From the NCBI GenBank assembly GCA_964545075.1, contig CAZJFS010000220.1, positions 1-6,128 on the forward strand: DNA of 6,128 bases. The letters run 5' to 3'. The notes below the pieces were generated by a model that had not been told where the DNA came from, searched no databases, and saw only the letters and a program-made list of their open reading frames with translations. Below, one piece after another: positions 5,913 to 6,128 of this stretch (the stretch's first letter is position 1; each line of letters begins with the position of its first letter). Made by a program: the position numbers and the translations under genes. Origin of the DNA: DAOPXV01 sp035352535 (GTDB lineage Bacteria; Muiribacteriota; UBA9980).

Positions 5913-6128
5913 ATGATTAAAAACTATATTATATCAAAGAAAACCTTAGCCCGCGCTATGTATATAATGTCATTCGCCATGCTTTTTTTCTCGGTCATCG
6001 TATTGACGATGGCGTATAGCGTAAGTTCGATAAAAAAAGCGATTGGAGGAGAAGGAAGCGTGGCGGCATCGACGACCGCAGGCTTTAATCCTTCGCCCGG
6101 GTTGACGGTTCTGGCGTCGATCAAAACG
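5913..6128 (+). CDS. N-terminal part of a membrane-anchored protein (runs off the window)
   Basis: The frame is open from ATG 5913 to the right edge, giving 72 codons with no stop. The product begins MIKNYIISKKTLARAMYIMS with a basic N-terminus. One hydrophobic segment (about residues 15-36, through MLFFSVIVLTMAYS) follows, then a Ser/Gly/Ala-rich stretch (KKAIGGEGSVAAS) and TTAGFNPSPG. This fits a type II signal anchor or an uncleaved signal sequence, with the rest of the protein outside the cytosol or in the membrane. Other membrane segments may lie beyond the window. The strong ribosome binding site and neighbour-like codon use support a real gene. It follows the sigma/anti-sigma pair on the same strand and could belong to the same envelope-stress module or be a target of it; this is inference. 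No family is recognisable from the visible part. Confidence 0.75.
   Translation, partial: MIKNYIISKKTLARAMYIMSFAMLFFSVIVLTMAYSVSSIKKAIGGEGSVAASTTAGFNPSPGLTVLASIKT

Overview
The window looks like a stretch of bacterial chromosome from an uncultured or poorly sampled bacterium. GC is moderate, coding is dense, every supported gene is on the + strand, and most starts have clear Shine-Dalgarno sequences. An RpoE-like ECF sigma factor marks it as bacterial. Nothing in the sequence fixes the phylum. There is no RNA gene, CRISPR array, insertion sequence, integrase or phage gene, so this is an ordinary chromosomal region and not an obvious mobile island.

Layout. Positions 1-182 hold the 3' end of a gene I do not recognise. 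Positions 240-1160 encode a ten-helix EamA/DMT-superfamily transporter. Positions 1210-3021 encode a membrane-anchored von Willebrand factor A (VWA) protein with a complete MIDAS metal site. Its third membrane helix reads strikingly like the N-terminal helix of a type IV pilin. Positions 3022-3284 are a short interval that may hold a small secreted protein. Its reading frame ends two bases before the start of a RimJ/RimL-type GNAT acetyltransferase (3285-3863). Positions 3902-4714 encode an unrecognised three-helix membrane protein with a soluble, possibly PH-like, cytosolic part. After a 150-bp AT-rich gap comes an ECF sigma factor (4865-5383) that overlaps by 14 bp a small two-helix membrane protein (5370-5804), the likely anti-sigma factor. 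A membrane-anchored protein starts at 5913 with a strong ribosome binding site and runs off the end of the window.

How the genes may work together. The only firm functional unit is the translationally coupled sigma/membrane-protein pair: by the usual ECF logic the membrane protein would hold the sigma factor until an envelope signal frees it. The anti-sigma candidate lacks the zinc anti-sigma Hx3Cx2C motif. The other genes share strand and spacing, but nothing shows a shared pathway; membrane or envelope location is the common theme. The observations most worth checking are the pilin-like helix inside the VWA protein, the non-canonical anti-sigma candidate, and the possible small secreted ORF before the acetyltransferase.
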